Shown: piece after piece, positions 27,337-36,177 of the stretch
Numbering within the stretch: position 1 is the stretch's first letter
How the letters are laid out: every line of letters begins with the position of its first letter
NCBI GenBank assembly: GCA_023258975.1
Contig: JAHFRD010000004.1
Span: 1 to 64,000 of the forward strand
Source: Hydrogenophilales bacterium
GTDB lineage: Bacteria; Pseudomonadota; Gammaproteobacteria; Burkholderiales; Thiobacillaceae
Reading direction: 5' to 3'
Length of the DNA stretch: 64,000 bases
Made by a program: the position numbers and the translations under genes
Notes under the pieces: model-generated
The model's input: only the letters and a program-made list of their open reading frames with translations
The model's database searches: none
Told to the model about the DNA's origin: nothing

Positions 27337-28338
27337 TCAGCTCAACGCGATCGCCAGATAGGTGACATACAGGCCGCCATTGATCGCCAGATGCCAGACC
27401 CGCAACTGCCCGCGCAGCAGCATGAAGCGCAGCCAGGTGGCGGCGATCAGGGTGATGACCACGCCCGCAAGCACTTCCTTTTGCGGCGCCCAGGGGGTGA
27501 GCAGCACGCCGATGGCCGGCAGCAGGGTGCCCTGGAACACCATCGCGCCGGTGATGTTGCCGAAGGCCAGGGTGTCCTTGTGCTTGCGTATCCACAGGAT
27601 GGAGTTGACCTTCTCCGGCAGTTCCGTCGCCACCGGCACGATCATCAGGCTCAATACCAGGGCGGAGATGCCCAGCAGCGGCGCGGCCTGTTCAATGCCG
27701 TGGATGAAACCCTTGGCGCCCAGCACCAGCATCACCAGGCCGACGCCCAGTTGCAGCAGGATGGTGCCCAGGTGGGTGGGCAGCCCCAGGCGCGAGAGGA
27801 ACATCGGGTCATCCGCCTCGGTGGCGTGTCCGTCCTTCACCAGCGCGGCGGAGGCCTTGAGGGTGAGCATCACGTAGAAGAAGTAGATCAGCACCATCAC
27901 CACCGCCAGCATGGCGCGCATGGCCGGGTTGGCGTGCGGCACGAACAGCGCCACCGTGGCGATGGCGAAAGATGTGAGGAAGAAATCCAGATCGCGTTTC
28001 AGGCCGCTCTTCTCCGGGGTCAGGTGCCCTTGCGCGCCGCGCTTCTTCCATACCGCCACCGCCATCAGGCACAGCGACAGGGTGGACAGCATCAAGGGCG
28101 CGCCGAGGATGGCGCCGACGCCGATTTCCTCGTTCAGTTGCTGGTTCTGGGTGCCCGCGAAAATCGCCAGGAGCGGCACGATGGTTTCCGGCATGGCCGT
28201 CCCCACGGCGGCGAAGATCGACCCGGTGACGCCTTCGGAAATCCCCAGTTTCTCGCCCAGATGCTCCAGCGCGTTCACGAAAACCTCGGCGGCGATGAGG
28301 ATGACGATGAGGAAGAAGAACATCTCAAGGGCGATCAT
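27337..28338 (-). CDS. CaCA-family sodium/calcium exchanger
   Basis: A 333-residue membrane antiporter with about ten hydrophobic segments. It has the two inverted alpha repeats of the CaCA family: first GSIFAAVGTAMPETIVPLLA (~38-57), second LVLSLMIVPVATELPEKVNS (~231-250), each with the conserved acidic residue in a PET/PEK context. It probably exchanges Ca2+ or another cation for Na+ or H+ across the inner membrane. It lies 97 bases downstream of the PAS gene on the same strand and divergent from the ampD unit. Confidence 0.9.
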   Translation of the reverse strand: MIALEMFFFLIVILIAAEVFVNALEHLGEKLGISEGVTGSIFAAVGTAMPETIVPLLAIFAGTQNQQLNEEIGVGAILGAPLMLSTLSLCLMAVAVWKKRGAQGHLTPEKSGLKRDLDFFLTSFAIATVALFVPHANPAMRAMLAVVMVLIYFFYVMLTLKASAALVKDGHATEADDPMFLSRLGLPTHLGTILLQLGVGLVMLVLGAKGFIHGIEQAAPLLGISALVLSLMIVPVATELPEKVNSILWIRKHKDTLAFGNITGAMVFQGTLLPAIGVLLTPWAPQKEVLAGVVITLIAATWLRFMLLRGQLRVWHLAINGGLYVTYLAIALS

Positions 28339-28433
28339 GGGGGACTCCGGGTGAAAAAGCGGGGCGGATTGTAATCGCTCGCGTCGGCATCGCGCCGTCG
28401 GGCCGACGGCGCCACCCGAGTTACCATCCCCCC

Positions 28434-28556
28434 ATGCATTCCCTCGAAGAATCCCGCGATCACGACCACCCGCCCACTCCGGCTCCTTACCGGGACGAGC
28501 ATCTTCATGCCCGTCCCGATGGCGAAATCACCGCGCCGCAGCGGGAGGCGCCATGA
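28434..28556 (+). CDS. possible 40-residue small protein coupled to ampD
   Basis: An ORF of 40 codons (MHSLEESRDHDHPPTPAPYR..., ending PQREAP) whose TGA overlaps the ATG of ampD in an ATGA junction. The product is His/Asp/Pro-rich and hydrophilic, with no recognised domain. The ATG is preceded by only a C-rich stretch (CCATCCCCCC) and no Shine-Dalgarno, so it may be a chance ORF or a leader peptide. Confidence 0.35.
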   Translation: MHSLEESRDHDHPPTPAPYRDEHLHARPDGEITAPQREAP

Positions 28557-29131
28557 CGCTCGCGGATTATCAAATCGACGCCGAGGGCTGGCTCGCCAGC
28601 GCGCGCCGGGCCGAATCTCCCAACCATGATGCGCGCCCGGAAGGCGAGGCGATTTCATTGCTGGTGATCCACAACATCAGCCTGCCGCCCGGCCGGTTCG
28701 GCGGGCCGGGGGTCGAGCAACTGTTCGGCAACCGTCTGAACCCGGACGAACACCCCTATTACGCCGGCATCCACGGCCTGCGCGTATCCAGCCACTTCTT
28801 CATCCGCCGCGACGGCGAACTGGTTCAGTTCGTGCCCTGCGGCCAGCGCGCCTGGCATGCCGGGGCCTCGGCCTGGCGGGGGCGCGAGCGCTGCAATGAT
28901 TTTTCCATCGGGGTGGAACTGGAAGGCACGGACGACATGCCGTTCAGCGACGCGCAATACGCGGTGCTGAAGCGTTTGCTGGAGGTGCTGCGGGCGGCTT
29001 ATCCGATCACCGGGCTGGCCGGGCACAGCGACATCGCGCCGGGCCGGAAAACCGATCCGGGGCCGTGTTTCGATTGGAGCCGGATTGGCGGACTATCCGG
29101 CCCGCACCCCATGCTGGAGAAGCCGAACTGA
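28553..29131 (+). CDS. ampD: 1,6-anhydro-N-acetylmuramyl-L-alanine amidase AmpD
   Basis: Cytosolic zinc amidase of peptidoglycan recycling that cleaves the peptide from anhydroMurNAc. The 192 residues show the zinc ligands in LVIHNISLPPG (His) and GLAGHSDIAPGRKTDPGPCFDW (His, Asp), and the family motifs VSSHFFIRRDGELVQFVP and AWHAGASAW. It has no signal peptide, as expected. GGGAGG lies 5 bases before the ATG. A palindromic repeat follows the stop. Confidence 0.96.
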   Translation: MTLADYQIDAEGWLASARRAESPNHDARPEGEAISLLVIHNISLPPGRFGGPGVEQLFGNRLNPDEHPYYAGIHGLRVSSHFFIRRDGELVQFVPCGQRAWHAGASAWRGRERCNDFSIGVELEGTDDMPFSDAQYAVLKRLLEVLRAAYPITGLAGHSDIAPGRKTDPGPCFDWSRIGGLSGPHPMLEKPN

Positions 29132-29140
29132 AGCGGCGAC

Positions 29141-29200
29141 TGTAGCGCCGGCTTCCAGCCGGCCATTTGTAAAGGCGCCGGCAAGGATGCCGGCGCTACA
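29141..29200. repeat. palindromic repeat between ampD and panD
   Basis: TGTAGCGCCGGC (29141-29152) is repeated inverted as GCCGGCGCTACA (29189-29200), with inner GCCGGC palindromes. It lies between the convergent ampD and panD genes. It shares the TGTAG...CTACA ends with the other REP-like elements here, but its core differs, so it is a separate subtype. Confidence 0.7.
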
Positions 29201-29242
29201 TGGGCGACCCGGGGCGGCCCGGCGATTGACTGGATGGCTGAA

Positions 29243-29623
29243 TCAGGCCGCTTGCGCGGGGATGTGCGCGCCGATGCGCTTGATGCGGTTCTTTTCATCG
29301 ACGTAGACCAGTTTCGGCTCGAAGTTGGCCAGTTCGATTTCGTTGAAGGTGGCGTAGGTGGCGATGATCAGGATGTCGCCGACGGCGGCTTTGCGCGCGG
29401 CGGCGCCGTTCACCGAAATCATGCCGGAGCCGCGCTGGCCGCGAATGGCATAGGTGGAAAAACGCTCGCCGTTGTTGACGTTGTAGATCTCGATCCGCTC
29501 GTACTCGCGGATGTCGGCCGCTTCCAGGAGGTTTTCATCAATCGCGCAGGAGCCCTCGTATTCCAGCTCGGAGGCGGTGACGCGCGCGCGGTGCAGCTTG
29601 GATTTGAGCAGGGTGCGTTGCAT
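29243..29623 (-). CDS. panD: aspartate 1-decarboxylase
   Basis: PanD makes beta-alanine for pantothenate. The 126-residue pro-enzyme carries the self-cleavage site Gly24-Ser25 ([11 protein letters not shown]), from which the pyruvoyl group forms, and the conserved [16 protein letters not shown] segment. The Met of [16 protein letters not shown] is the family start. A -10 TATAAT lies ~31 bases upstream and a terminator separates it from panC, so it is probably transcribed on its own although panB and panC are adjacent. Confidence 0.96.
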   Translation of the reverse strand: MQRTLLKSKLHRARVTASELEYEGSCAIDENLLEAADIREYERIEIYNVNNGERFSTYAIRGQRGSGMISVNGAAARKAAVGDILIIATYATFNEIELANFEPKLVYVDEKNRIKRIGAHIPAQAA

Positions 29624-29653
29624 GGCACAAAGGCGAAGGACAAACGGGGCGCG

Positions 29654-29659
29654 ATTATA
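29654..29659 (-). promoter_or_regulatory. -10 element of a panD promoter
   Basis: A perfect TATAAT on the minus strand, with only a weak T-rich -35 (TTTTGT at 17-bp spacing), which falls in the panC terminator T-run. Transcription would start ~24 bases before the panD ATG. Confidence 0.5.
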
Positions 29660-29677
29660 TGCCATATTGCGTTGCAA

Positions 29678-29702
29678 CAAAAAACCCCGCCAAGCCGGGT
29701 TT
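29678..29702 (-). terminator. rho-independent terminator after panC
   Basis: On the minus strand AAACCC pairs with GGGGTTT across GGCTTGGC, followed by a T6 run and GTT. It begins at the panC stop codon and ends the pcnB-to-panC transcript before panD. Confidence 0.82.
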
Positions 29703-30532
29703 CAGTTCACGCAAACCTCGATGTTGTCGATCAGCCGCGTGCCGCCGAGATGGGCGGCGGCCAGGATCACCAGCTCGTGGGATTCCGGCGTGGGCGGCAG
29801 CAGGGTGGCTTGATCCCGCGCCGAGAAGTAATCCACCCGCCAGCCGTGGGCGGCAAGCTCGACGCCGGCCGCCCGCTCGATGTCGGTGAAGTCGCGCTCG
29901 CCCGCCGCGACGCGCGCCGCCGCTTCGCGCAACAGGCGGATCAGGCGCGGCGCCTCTTCCCGTTCCGCCGCCGAGAGATACCCGTTGCGCGAGGACAGCG
30001 CCAGGCCATCCGCCGCGCGCGTGGTTTCCGCTTCGAGGATGCGGATCGGCAGGTTGAACTGGCGCGCCAGGCCTTTCAGGATGAACAACTGCTGGTAATC
30101 CTTCTTGCCGAAGATGGCGGTCGCCGGCCGCACCATGTTGAACAGCTTCAACACCACGGTGGCGACCCCGGAAAAGTGGCCGGGCCGGAAGGCGCCGCAC
30201 AACTCGTCGGCCAAGGGTGGTTGCACATGGAAGGTTTGTGGTTCCGGGTACATCTCGTTCGCGTCCGGCGCGAACACGATGTCGCAGCCTGCGGCTTCCA
30301 GTCGTTCGCAATCGGCTTCGAGGGTGCGCGGATAGCGCTGGAAGTCCTCGCCGGCGCCAAACTGGAGCGGGTTCACGAAAATGCTGGCGACCACCGGGCG
30401 GCCGACCGCGCGAGCCTGTTCGACCAGGGCGATATGCCCGGCATGCAGATTGCCCATGGTCGGGACGAACGCGGTTTTCGCTTCCCCGGCCAGGGCGGCG
30501 CGCAGTTCCGTGACGCTGTGGATCAAACGCAT
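29702..30532 (-). CDS. panC: pantothenate synthetase
   Basis: PanC joins pantoate and beta-alanine using ATP. The 276 residues contain the nucleotidyltransferase motif FVPTMGNLHAGHIALVEQA, the SIFVNPLQFGAGEDFQRYPR loop, the FGKKDYQQLFILK segment and SSRNGYLSAAER. Its ATG overlaps the panB stop by one base (TGATG). Confidence 0.97.
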   Translation of the reverse strand: MRLIHSVTELRAALAGEAKTAFVPTMGNLHAGHIALVEQARAVGRPVVASIFVNPLQFGAGEDFQRYPRTLEADCERLEAAGCDIVFAPDANEMYPEPQTFHVQPPLADELCGAFRPGHFSGVATVVLKLFNMVRPATAIFGKKDYQQLFILKGLARQFNLPIRILEAETTRAADGLALSSRNGYLSAAEREEAPRLIRLLREAAARVAAGERDFTDIERAAGVELAAHGWRVDYFSARDQATLLPPTPESHELVILAAAHLGGTRLIDNIEVCVN

Positions 30533-31314
30533 CAGAAACCGTGTTCCGGCCCGGGGAATTCGCCGGCCTTCACCGAGGCGACATAGCCGCGTATCGCGTT
30601 GCCGATGTTCCAGGAGCCTTCCATGAAGTCCTTGGCGAAGCGCGGTGGTTTTTCGGTGAGGCCGAGGAGGTCGTTGAGCACCAGAACCTGGCCGTTGCAG
30701 TGGGGGCCGGCGCCGATGCCGATGCTGGGAATGGCGAGATGCTGAGTGACTTCCTCGGCGACCACGGTGGGGATGGATTCCAGTACCAGCATTTGCGCGC
30801 CGGCGTTTTCCAGGTCTTCCGCGTCCTCGATCAGGCGGGCGGCGGCGCCGCTTTCGCGCGCCTGGCCGCGGTATCCGGTGGTGTTGACCGATTGCGGCAG
30901 CAGGCCGAGGTGGCCGCAGACCGGGATGCCGCGCTGCACCAGGAAGCGCACGCTTTCGGCCATCACCGCGCCACCTTCCAGCTTGACCATATTGGCGCCG
31001 GCGGCGAGCAGCCGGGCGGCGGCGGCGAAGGCCTGTTGCGGGCTTTGCTGGTAGGCGCCGAAAGGCAGGTCGCCGATGATGAAGGCGCGCCCCTGGGCGC
31101 CGCGCGCCACCGCTTCGGTGTGATAGATCATCTGCTCCAGGGTGACGGCCAGGGTGGTGTCGCGCCCCTGCACGGTCATGCCCAATGAATCGCCGACCAG
31201 CAGGATGTCGACGCCGTTGTCGGCGAGGAGGCGGGCAAAGCTGGCGTCGTAGCAGGTCAGCGCGGTGAGCTTCTCGCCTTTCTCGGCCCGCGCCATGAGT
31301 TGCGGCAAAAACAT
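30532..31314 (-). CDS. panB: 3-methyl-2-oxobutanoate hydroxymethyltransferase
   Basis: PanB transfers a hydroxymethyl group from methylene-THF to ketoisovalerate, the first step to pantoate. 260 residues, with LTCYDASFARLLADNGVD, LVGDSLGMTVQG, MVKLEGG and PSIGIGAGPHCNGQVLVLND. I prefer the ATG at 31314 because GGGAG lies 7 bases before it; a GTG six bases further upstream is also in frame but too close to that site. It follows the deoxynucleoside kinase gene by 2 bases. Confidence 0.96.
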   Translation of the reverse strand: MFLPQLMARAEKGEKLTALTCYDASFARLLADNGVDILLVGDSLGMTVQGRDTTLAVTLEQMIYHTEAVARGAQGRAFIIGDLPFGAYQQSPQQAFAAAARLLAAGANMVKLEGGAVMAESVRFLVQRGIPVCGHLGLLPQSVNTTGYRGQARESGAAARLIEDAEDLENAGAQMLVLESIPTVVAEEVTQHLAIPSIGIGAGPHCNGQVLVLNDLLGLTEKPPRFAKDFMEGSWNIGNAIRGYVASVKAGEFPGPEHGF

Positions 31315-31316
31315 GA

Positions 31317-31955
31317 TCACGCTCCCATATTGAAGAACTCGCGTGCGCCGCGCATGTCGCGGATGCGTTGCACCAACAGGTCGAAATCGCTGTCGCGCTC
31401 GGCGAAGTTGAGGTGCTCGCTGTTCACGATCAGCAGCGGCGCCGCTTCGTAATGATAGAAAAACTCACTGTAGGCACGCGCCAGATCGGCCAGGTAGCTT
31501 TCGCTCAGGGTGCGTTCGTAACCTCGCCCGCGCTTTTTCACGCGTTCCATCAGCGTGTCCGGGCTGGTTTGCAGGTAGATCACCAGGTCGGGCGCGCTGG
31601 CTCGCGGCTTGAGTCCGTCGTGGATCCGCCGATACAGGCGGAATTCCTCCTCGTCCAGTGTCAGGCGGGCGAACAGCATGTCCTTTTCCAGCATGAAGTC
31701 GGCCACACTGGATTCATTGAACGGTTCGCCCTGGGAGAGCCGGTTTGCCTGTTCCAGGCGGGAGACCAGAAAGAACAGTTGCGTGGGCAGCGCGTAGCGG
31801 CGACGGTCTTCATGGAAGCGCGGCAGGAACGGGTTTTCCTCGGCGTTTTCCAGGATCAATTCGGCGCCGGTGAGCGTCGCCAGCCTGCGCGCCAGGCTGG
31901 TCTTGCCGGCGCCGATGGGGCCTTCGACGACGATATGGCGGAAACGGCCGAGCAT
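31317..31955 (-). CDS. deoxynucleoside (deoxyadenosine/deoxyguanosine) kinase family protein
   Basis: A 212-residue dNK-type kinase, P-loop VVEGPIGAGKTSLARRL near residue 10, NPFLPRFHEDRRRYALPTQL, ESSVADFMLEKDMLFARL and LVIYLQTSPDTLMERVKKRG. It phosphorylates deoxynucleosides in salvage; the substrate cannot be fixed from sequence. The start is the Met right before the P-loop strand, overlapping the folK stop by one base (TGATG). A folK-kinase-panB order is common in betaproteobacteria. Confidence 0.9.
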   Translation of the reverse strand: MLGRFRHIVVEGPIGAGKTSLARRLATLTGAELILENAEENPFLPRFHEDRRRYALPTQLFFLVSRLEQANRLSQGEPFNESSVADFMLEKDMLFARLTLDEEEFRLYRRIHDGLKPRASAPDLVIYLQTSPDTLMERVKKRGRGYERTLSESYLADLARAYSEFFYHYEAAPLLIVNSEHLNFAERDSDFDLLVQRIRDMRGAREFFNMGA

Positions 31956-32461
31956 CAGGCGGCGTTCAGGTCGCCGCGCGGCAGCCGCAGCGGCGCCATG
32001 CCGGTCAGGCCAGCCAGGCAGTCGGCGACCTTTCCCTTGCCGGGAATGCCCTGTTCCGGGGCGATCTCGCTCATCGGCTGGAGCACGAAAGCGCGCTCGC
32101 ACATGCGCGGATGCGGCAGGGTGAGGCCGGGTTCATGCAGCACCAGGCCGTCGTAGAGCAGCAGGTCGAGGTCGAGGGTGCGCGGCGCGTTCTTGAACTC
32201 GCGGCGGCGGCCGTGGCGCGCCTCGATCTCCAGCAACGCTTCGAGCAGCGCGCGCGGCGTCAGCCGGGTGGCCAGCAAGGCGACCGCGTTGACGAAATCG
32301 GGCTGCTCGGCATAGCCCTCCGCTTTCGAGAGATACAGCGCGGAACGCGCCTCAACGCGGGTTTCCGGCAGGCGCGCCAATTCGTCCAGGGCGCGCTCCA
32401 CCTGCGCCGCCGGGCTGCCCAGATTGGCGCCCAGGGCGATGAATGCCCGCGTTTCAGCCAA
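31955..32461 (-). CDS. folK: 2-amino-4-hydroxy-6-hydroxymethyldihydropteridine pyrophosphokinase
   Basis: FolK transfers pyrophosphate from ATP to 6-hydroxymethyl-dihydropterin in folate synthesis. The 168 residues show FIALGANLGSP, YLSKAEGYAEQPDFVNAVA, and the signature RTLDLDLLLYDG ... LPHPRMCERAFVL. I chose a TTG start, giving MAETRAFIALGANLG as in the family; it lies in the last codons of pcnB (8-base overlap). Upstream in-frame Mets fall deep in pcnB and add a non-family extension. Confidence 0.93.
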   Translation of the reverse strand: MAETRAFIALGANLGSPAAQVERALDELARLPETRVEARSALYLSKAEGYAEQPDFVNAVALLATRLTPRALLEALLEIEARHGRRREFKNAPRTLDLDLLLYDGLVLHEPGLTLPHPRMCERAFVLQPMSEIAPEQGIPGKGKVADCLAGLTGMAPLRLPRGDLNAA

Positions 32462-33815
32462 TTTCGGGCGCTCTGGATGTCGCCTCGGCGGGCTTGCGGC
32501 GCTTGCGGCGTTTGCGTGTGGCGTCCGTGCCTCGCGCGGGCAGCAGCATTTCCGCGCGCTCCGCTTCATCGGCATCCTGGAAACGACTCCACCAGTCGGC
32601 CAGTTCCTGGCTGGCATCGCCGCTTTCGGCGCGGATCAGAAGGAAGTCGTGGCAGGCGGACAGGCGCGGGTGACTGAGCAGGCGGAACGGGCGGGCGCCG
32701 CTGCGTTGCTCGAAGCGCCCCTGCAATGACCAGATTTCCTTGATCATGCCGTCGAAACGGCGCGGGAAGGCGAGGGCGCGGCGTTGCCGTTCCAGCACCG
32801 TGTCCATCGCCTCATACAGCGCGGATTGTTCGTGCAGGCCCTGACCACGCTTGCGTTCGAGTTCCCGCCGCATGTCGAACCAGAGCAGGCAGGCCAGCAT
32901 GAACGCGGGCGACGCCGACTGGCCCTGGCGGATGCGCGCATCGGTGTCGTGCAGGGCGGCGTGCAGGAATTTCTGCCGCGACGGATCGTCCAGGATGGCG
33001 TCCAACATGGGCAGCACGCCGTGGTGCAGGCCCTCCGCGCGCAACTGTTTCACGCCGCGCTCGGCATGGCCGGAGAGCAGCAGCTTCATCATCTCGTCGA
33101 ACAGGCGCGACGCGGGGATGCGCGCCAGCATGCCGGCCAGTTCGGCGATGGGCGCGCGCGTGGCCGGGTCGATGTGGAAGTCCAGCTTGGCCGCGAAACG
33201 TGCCGCCCGCAGCATGCGCACCGGGTCTTCGCGGAAGCGCGTGGCCGGGTCACCGATCATGCGCAGCACCTTCTTTTGGGCATCGGCGACGCCGCCGTGG
33301 CTATCCCAGACTTCCTGTTTTTCCGGGTCGTAATACAGGGCGTTGACGGTGAAGTCGCGCCGCGCCGCGTCTTCTTCCCGGGAACCGAATACGTTGTCGC
33401 GCAGCAGCATGCCGTCGGCGGCGGTGACGCGGGATTCGTCCTCATCCCCCTCGTCTTCCACCGGCGGCGCCGCCGCGCGGAAAGTGGTGACTTCGATCAG
33501 ATCCGGCCCGCAATAGACATGCACGATCTGGAAGCGGCGGCCGATGACGCGCGAACGGCGGAACAGGCGGCGAATCTCGTCGGGAGTCGCGTCGGTGGCG
33601 ACATCGAAATCCTTGGGCTCGCGCCCCAGCAGGAGGTCGCGCACCGCGCCGCCCACCACGAAGGCGGCATAGCCTTCGCGCGCCAGGGTGTCGGTGACCT
33701 TGAGCGCGCAGGGGTGGATCTGCTCGCGCCGGATGCCATGTTTGTCGAGCGGCAGGATGCGCGGTCCGGCGGCGGTTTTCTTTCCCAAGACCTTGTTGAT
33801 CAGGCGGCGGATCAT
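32454..33815 (-). CDS. pcnB: poly(A) polymerase I
   Basis: PcnB adds 3' poly(A) tails that promote RNA decay. The 453 residues have the nucleotidyltransferase motif VVGGAVRDLLLGREPKDFDV with the catalytic aspartates, the RRDFTVNALYYD segment, the RNA-binding region, and a basic C-terminal tail rich in Arg/Lys (KRRKRRKPAE). An acidic insert (VEDEGDEDE) lies near residue 118. It is the first gene of the minus-strand set reaching panC and divergent from exbB. Confidence 0.95.
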   Translation of the reverse strand: MIRRLINKVLGKKTAAGPRILPLDKHGIRREQIHPCALKVTDTLAREGYAAFVVGGAVRDLLLGREPKDFDVATDATPDEIRRLFRRSRVIGRRFQIVHVYCGPDLIEVTTFRAAAPPVEDEGDEDESRVTAADGMLLRDNVFGSREEDAARRDFTVNALYYDPEKQEVWDSHGGVADAQKKVLRMIGDPATRFREDPVRMLRAARFAAKLDFHIDPATRAPIAELAGMLARIPASRLFDEMMKLLLSGHAERGVKQLRAEGLHHGVLPMLDAILDDPSRQKFLHAALHDTDARIRQGQSASPAFMLACLLWFDMRRELERKRGQGLHEQSALYEAMDTVLERQRRALAFPRRFDGMIKEIWSLQGRFEQRSGARPFRLLSHPRLSACHDFLLIRAESGDASQELADWWSRFQDADEAERAEMLLPARGTDATRKRRKRRKPAEATSRAPEIG

Positions 33816-33988
33816 CGGCGCCGGGTTCCTTAAAGAATGAGGGTTTCGCGAAGCGGCGGATTATATGCCCAGCGGGCCGCGGGGCTGGGTTCGTCGAGAG
33901 CGAAAAGCCGGCCGCGAGGCGGCGCGGCTTGCCCGTGAGAGGTATGCAGGCTACAGTACCGCGCGTTTTCGGGTGCCCAAGGAATACC

Positions 33989-34594
33989 GTGTTAGCCCTC
34001 ATCGAAGCCGCCGGCTGGCCCATCTGGCCACTCATCATCGCCTCCATCCTGGCCCTGGCCATCATTTTCGAGCGCATCTATACCCTGCGCCGTCCCACCA
34101 TCGTGCCGCAGGGCCTGCTCGATCAAACCGTCGATAACCTGCGCCGCCACGGCGCCAATGCCGATGTGCTGCGCGCGCTGGCGGAAGGTTCCGCCCTCGG
34201 CCGCATCCTCGCCGCGGGCGTGCGCAACATCGGCACTAGCCGCGAGGTGATGAAGGAGTCCCTGGAAGAGGCCGGGCGCGCGGTCGGCCATGATCTGGAA
34301 CGCTATCTCGGCACCCTCGGCACCATCGCCACGGTGGCGCCGCTGCTCGGCTTGCTGGGCACGGTGGTCGGCATGATCGAAATCTTCGGCTCGCAGTCGC
34401 CCACCGGCGGCAACCCGGCGGTGCTCGCGCACGGCATCTCGGTGGCCCTGTACAACACCGCTTTTGGCCTGATCGTCGCCATCCCCAGCATGATCTCCTA
34501 CCGCTTCTTCCGCGGCCGGGTGGACGCCTTCCTGGTCGAGATGGAGCAGCAGGCGATCAAACTGGTGGAAATTGCCCACGGCGAGCGCAAGTGA
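33989..34594 (+). CDS. exbB: ExbB/MotA/TolQ-family proton channel protein
   Basis: A 201-residue membrane protein with three TM segments: ~8-28 (WPIWPLIIASILALAIIFER), ~105-130 (TVAPLLGLLGTVVGMIEIF) and ~150-172. With ExbD it forms the proton-driven motor that energises TonB or, in Tol form, TolA. The start is GTG with AAGGA upstream; the in-frame ATG further up adds 20 non-family residues. GTG of exbD overlaps its stop. It precedes lpxK, the usual betaproteobacterial order. Confidence 0.93.
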   Translation: MLALIEAAGWPIWPLIIASILALAIIFERIYTLRRPTIVPQGLLDQTVDNLRRHGANADVLRALAEGSALGRILAAGVRNIGTSREVMKESLEEAGRAVGHDLERYLGTLGTIATVAPLLGLLGTVVGMIEIFGSQSPTGGNPAVLAHGISVALYNTAFGLIVAIPSMISYRFFRGRVDAFLVEMEQQAIKLVEIAHGERK

Positions 34595-35013
34595 ACTTCA
34601 AGCGCCATATCCGCCGCGACGATCCGGAGATCAATCTGATCCCCCTGATCGACGTGCTGCTGGTGATCCTGATCTTTCTCATGGTGACCACCACGTATGC
34701 GCGCTTTTCCGAGTTGCAGATCAATCTGCCCGAGGCCAAGGGCGACTCCACCAAGGAAATGCCCGCGCAGATCACGGTGAATGTCGATGAACGCGGCAGT
34801 TATGCGGTCAATGCCACGGGGGTGGCGTATGCCGGCGTCGACTCCCTGGTGCATGCGCTGAAGACGGCGGCGGGTGAGCAGGCCGATCCGGTCATCGTCA
34901 TTTCCGCCGACGCGCGCGCCACTCATCAGTCCGTGATTCGGGTCATGGATGCCGCACGGCGCGCCGGCTATCCCCGGGTGACCTTCGTGACACAGAGCCC
35001 GGTCCAGGAGTGA
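34591..35013 (+). CDS. exbD: ExbD/TolR-family biopolymer transport protein
   Basis: A 140-residue protein with a single TM helix (~15-35, INLIPLIDVLLVILIFLMVT) bearing the conserved proton-carrying Asp in PLIDVLL, and a periplasmic domain ending RRAGYPRVTFVTQ. It starts with GTG overlapping the exbB stop (GTGA) and its own stop overlaps the lpxK GTG in the same way. Confidence 0.94.
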   Translation: MNFKRHIRRDDPEINLIPLIDVLLVILIFLMVTTTYARFSELQINLPEAKGDSTKEMPAQITVNVDERGSYAVNATGVAYAGVDSLVHALKTAAGEQADPVIVISADARATHQSVIRVMDAARRAGYPRVTFVTQSPVQE

Positions 35014-36014
35014 AACCGCTCCTGGAGCGTTGCTGGTACGGCGATTGCCGCTATCACTTCCTGCTCGCCCCCTTCAGCCTGTTGTTCTTTTTCCTGACCG
35101 CCTGGCGCCGCCTGGCCTATCGCGCCGGCCTGTTCCACACACAACGTCTGCCCGTGCCGGTCATCGTGGTGGGTAACCTGAGCGTCGGCGGCAGCGGCAA
35201 GACCCCGCTCACCCTGCATATCGCGCGCTGGCTGGCCGAACTCGGTTATCACCCCGGCATCATCAGTCGCGGATATGGCGGCCATGCCCGTTCGCCCATG
35301 CCGGTGCGGGCAGATAGCGACCCCGCGCTGGTCGGCGACGAGCCGGTGCTGCTGGCCCGCCGCGCCGCCTGTCCGGTGTGGATCGGGCGCAAGCGCGCCG
35401 AGGCGGGGCGGCGCCTGCTGGCCTTCCACCCCGATGTGGATGTGCTGGTCGCCGACGACGGCTTGCAGCATTACGCGCTGGCGCGTGACATGGAAATCGT
35501 CGTGGTGGATGGCGAACGCGGTTTCGGCAACGGCCGCCTGCTCCCGGCCGGCCCGCTGCGCGAACCGCTGGGGCGCCTCGCCACGGTGGACGCGGCGGTG
35601 GTCAACGGCGGCGATCCGGAGAATTTCATCCTGCTGCCGCCCAGCTTCGCCATGCGCCTCTCCGGGGCGACCTTCCGCAATCTGCGCGACCCCGCGCGAA
35701 CCGCCGTGGCGGCCGATTTAGCCCATCGCGAGGTGCATGCCCTGGCCGGCATCGGCCATCCACGACGTTTCTTCGATCATCTTGAGCGTCTCGGCCTGAA
35801 CGCCATCCCGCACGCTTTCCCCGATCATCATGTCTACACGGCGGCCGATCTGCCGGCCGGCACCCTGCTCATGACCGAAAAAGATGCCGTGAAATGCGCC
35901 GCCTTCGCCCCTCCCGACGCCTGGTTCCTGGCGGTTGACGCGGAACTGGAGCCGGGACTAAAAACGCTCATCGACCACACACTTAAAGACCGACATGGAT
36001 CCAAAACTGCTTGA
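35010..36014 (+). CDS. lpxK: tetraacyldisaccharide 4'-kinase
   Basis: LpxK phosphorylates the lipid A precursor at the 4' position on the inner membrane. 334 residues: an N-terminal hydrophobic anchor ([19 protein letters not shown]), Walker [39 protein letters not shown] and LPAGPLREP. Start GTG, coupled to exbD. The next small gene begins inside its last 20 bases. Confidence 0.96.
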   Translation: MKPLLERCWYGDCRYHFLLAPFSLLFFFLTAWRRLAYRAGLFHTQRLPVPVIVVGNLSVGGSGKTPLTLHIARWLAELGYHPGIISRGYGGHARSPMPVRADSDPALVGDEPVLLARRAACPVWIGRKRAEAGRRLLAFHPDVDVLVADDGLQHYALARDMEIVVVDGERGFGNGRLLPAGPLREPLGRLATVDAAVVNGGDPENFILLPPSFAMRLSGATFRNLRDPARTAVAADLAHREVHALAGIGHPRRFFDHLERLGLNAIPHAFPDHHVYTAADLPAGTLLMTEKDAVKCAAFAPPDAWFLAVDAELEPGLKTLIDHTLKDRHGSKTA

Positions 36015-36171
36015 AATTCTCGTCTGCCCCCTGTGCAAGGGCCCGCTCGTCCACCAGAAGGCCGAGTTGATCTGCAAGGCGGATCGTCTCGCCTTCCCCA
36101 TCAGGGATGGCATCCCGGTCATGCTGGCAGAGGAGGCGCGGCGCCTGGCCGAGACCGAAGAAATCGCCTGA
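35995..36171 (+). CDS. Trm112/YcaR-family small protein
   Basis: A 58-residue protein beginning [20 protein letters not shown] and continuing [20 protein letters not shown], the UPF0434/Trm112 pattern usually found between lpxK and kdsB. The CPLC pair and a third Cys may bind zinc; the fourth Cys is missing. It starts 20 bases before the end of lpxK. kdsB, the normal next gene, is not here. Confidence 0.9.
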   Translation: MDPKLLEILVCPLCKGPLVHQKAELICKADRLAFPIRDGIPVMLAEEARRLAETEEIA

Positions 36172-36177
36172 GTTCCG

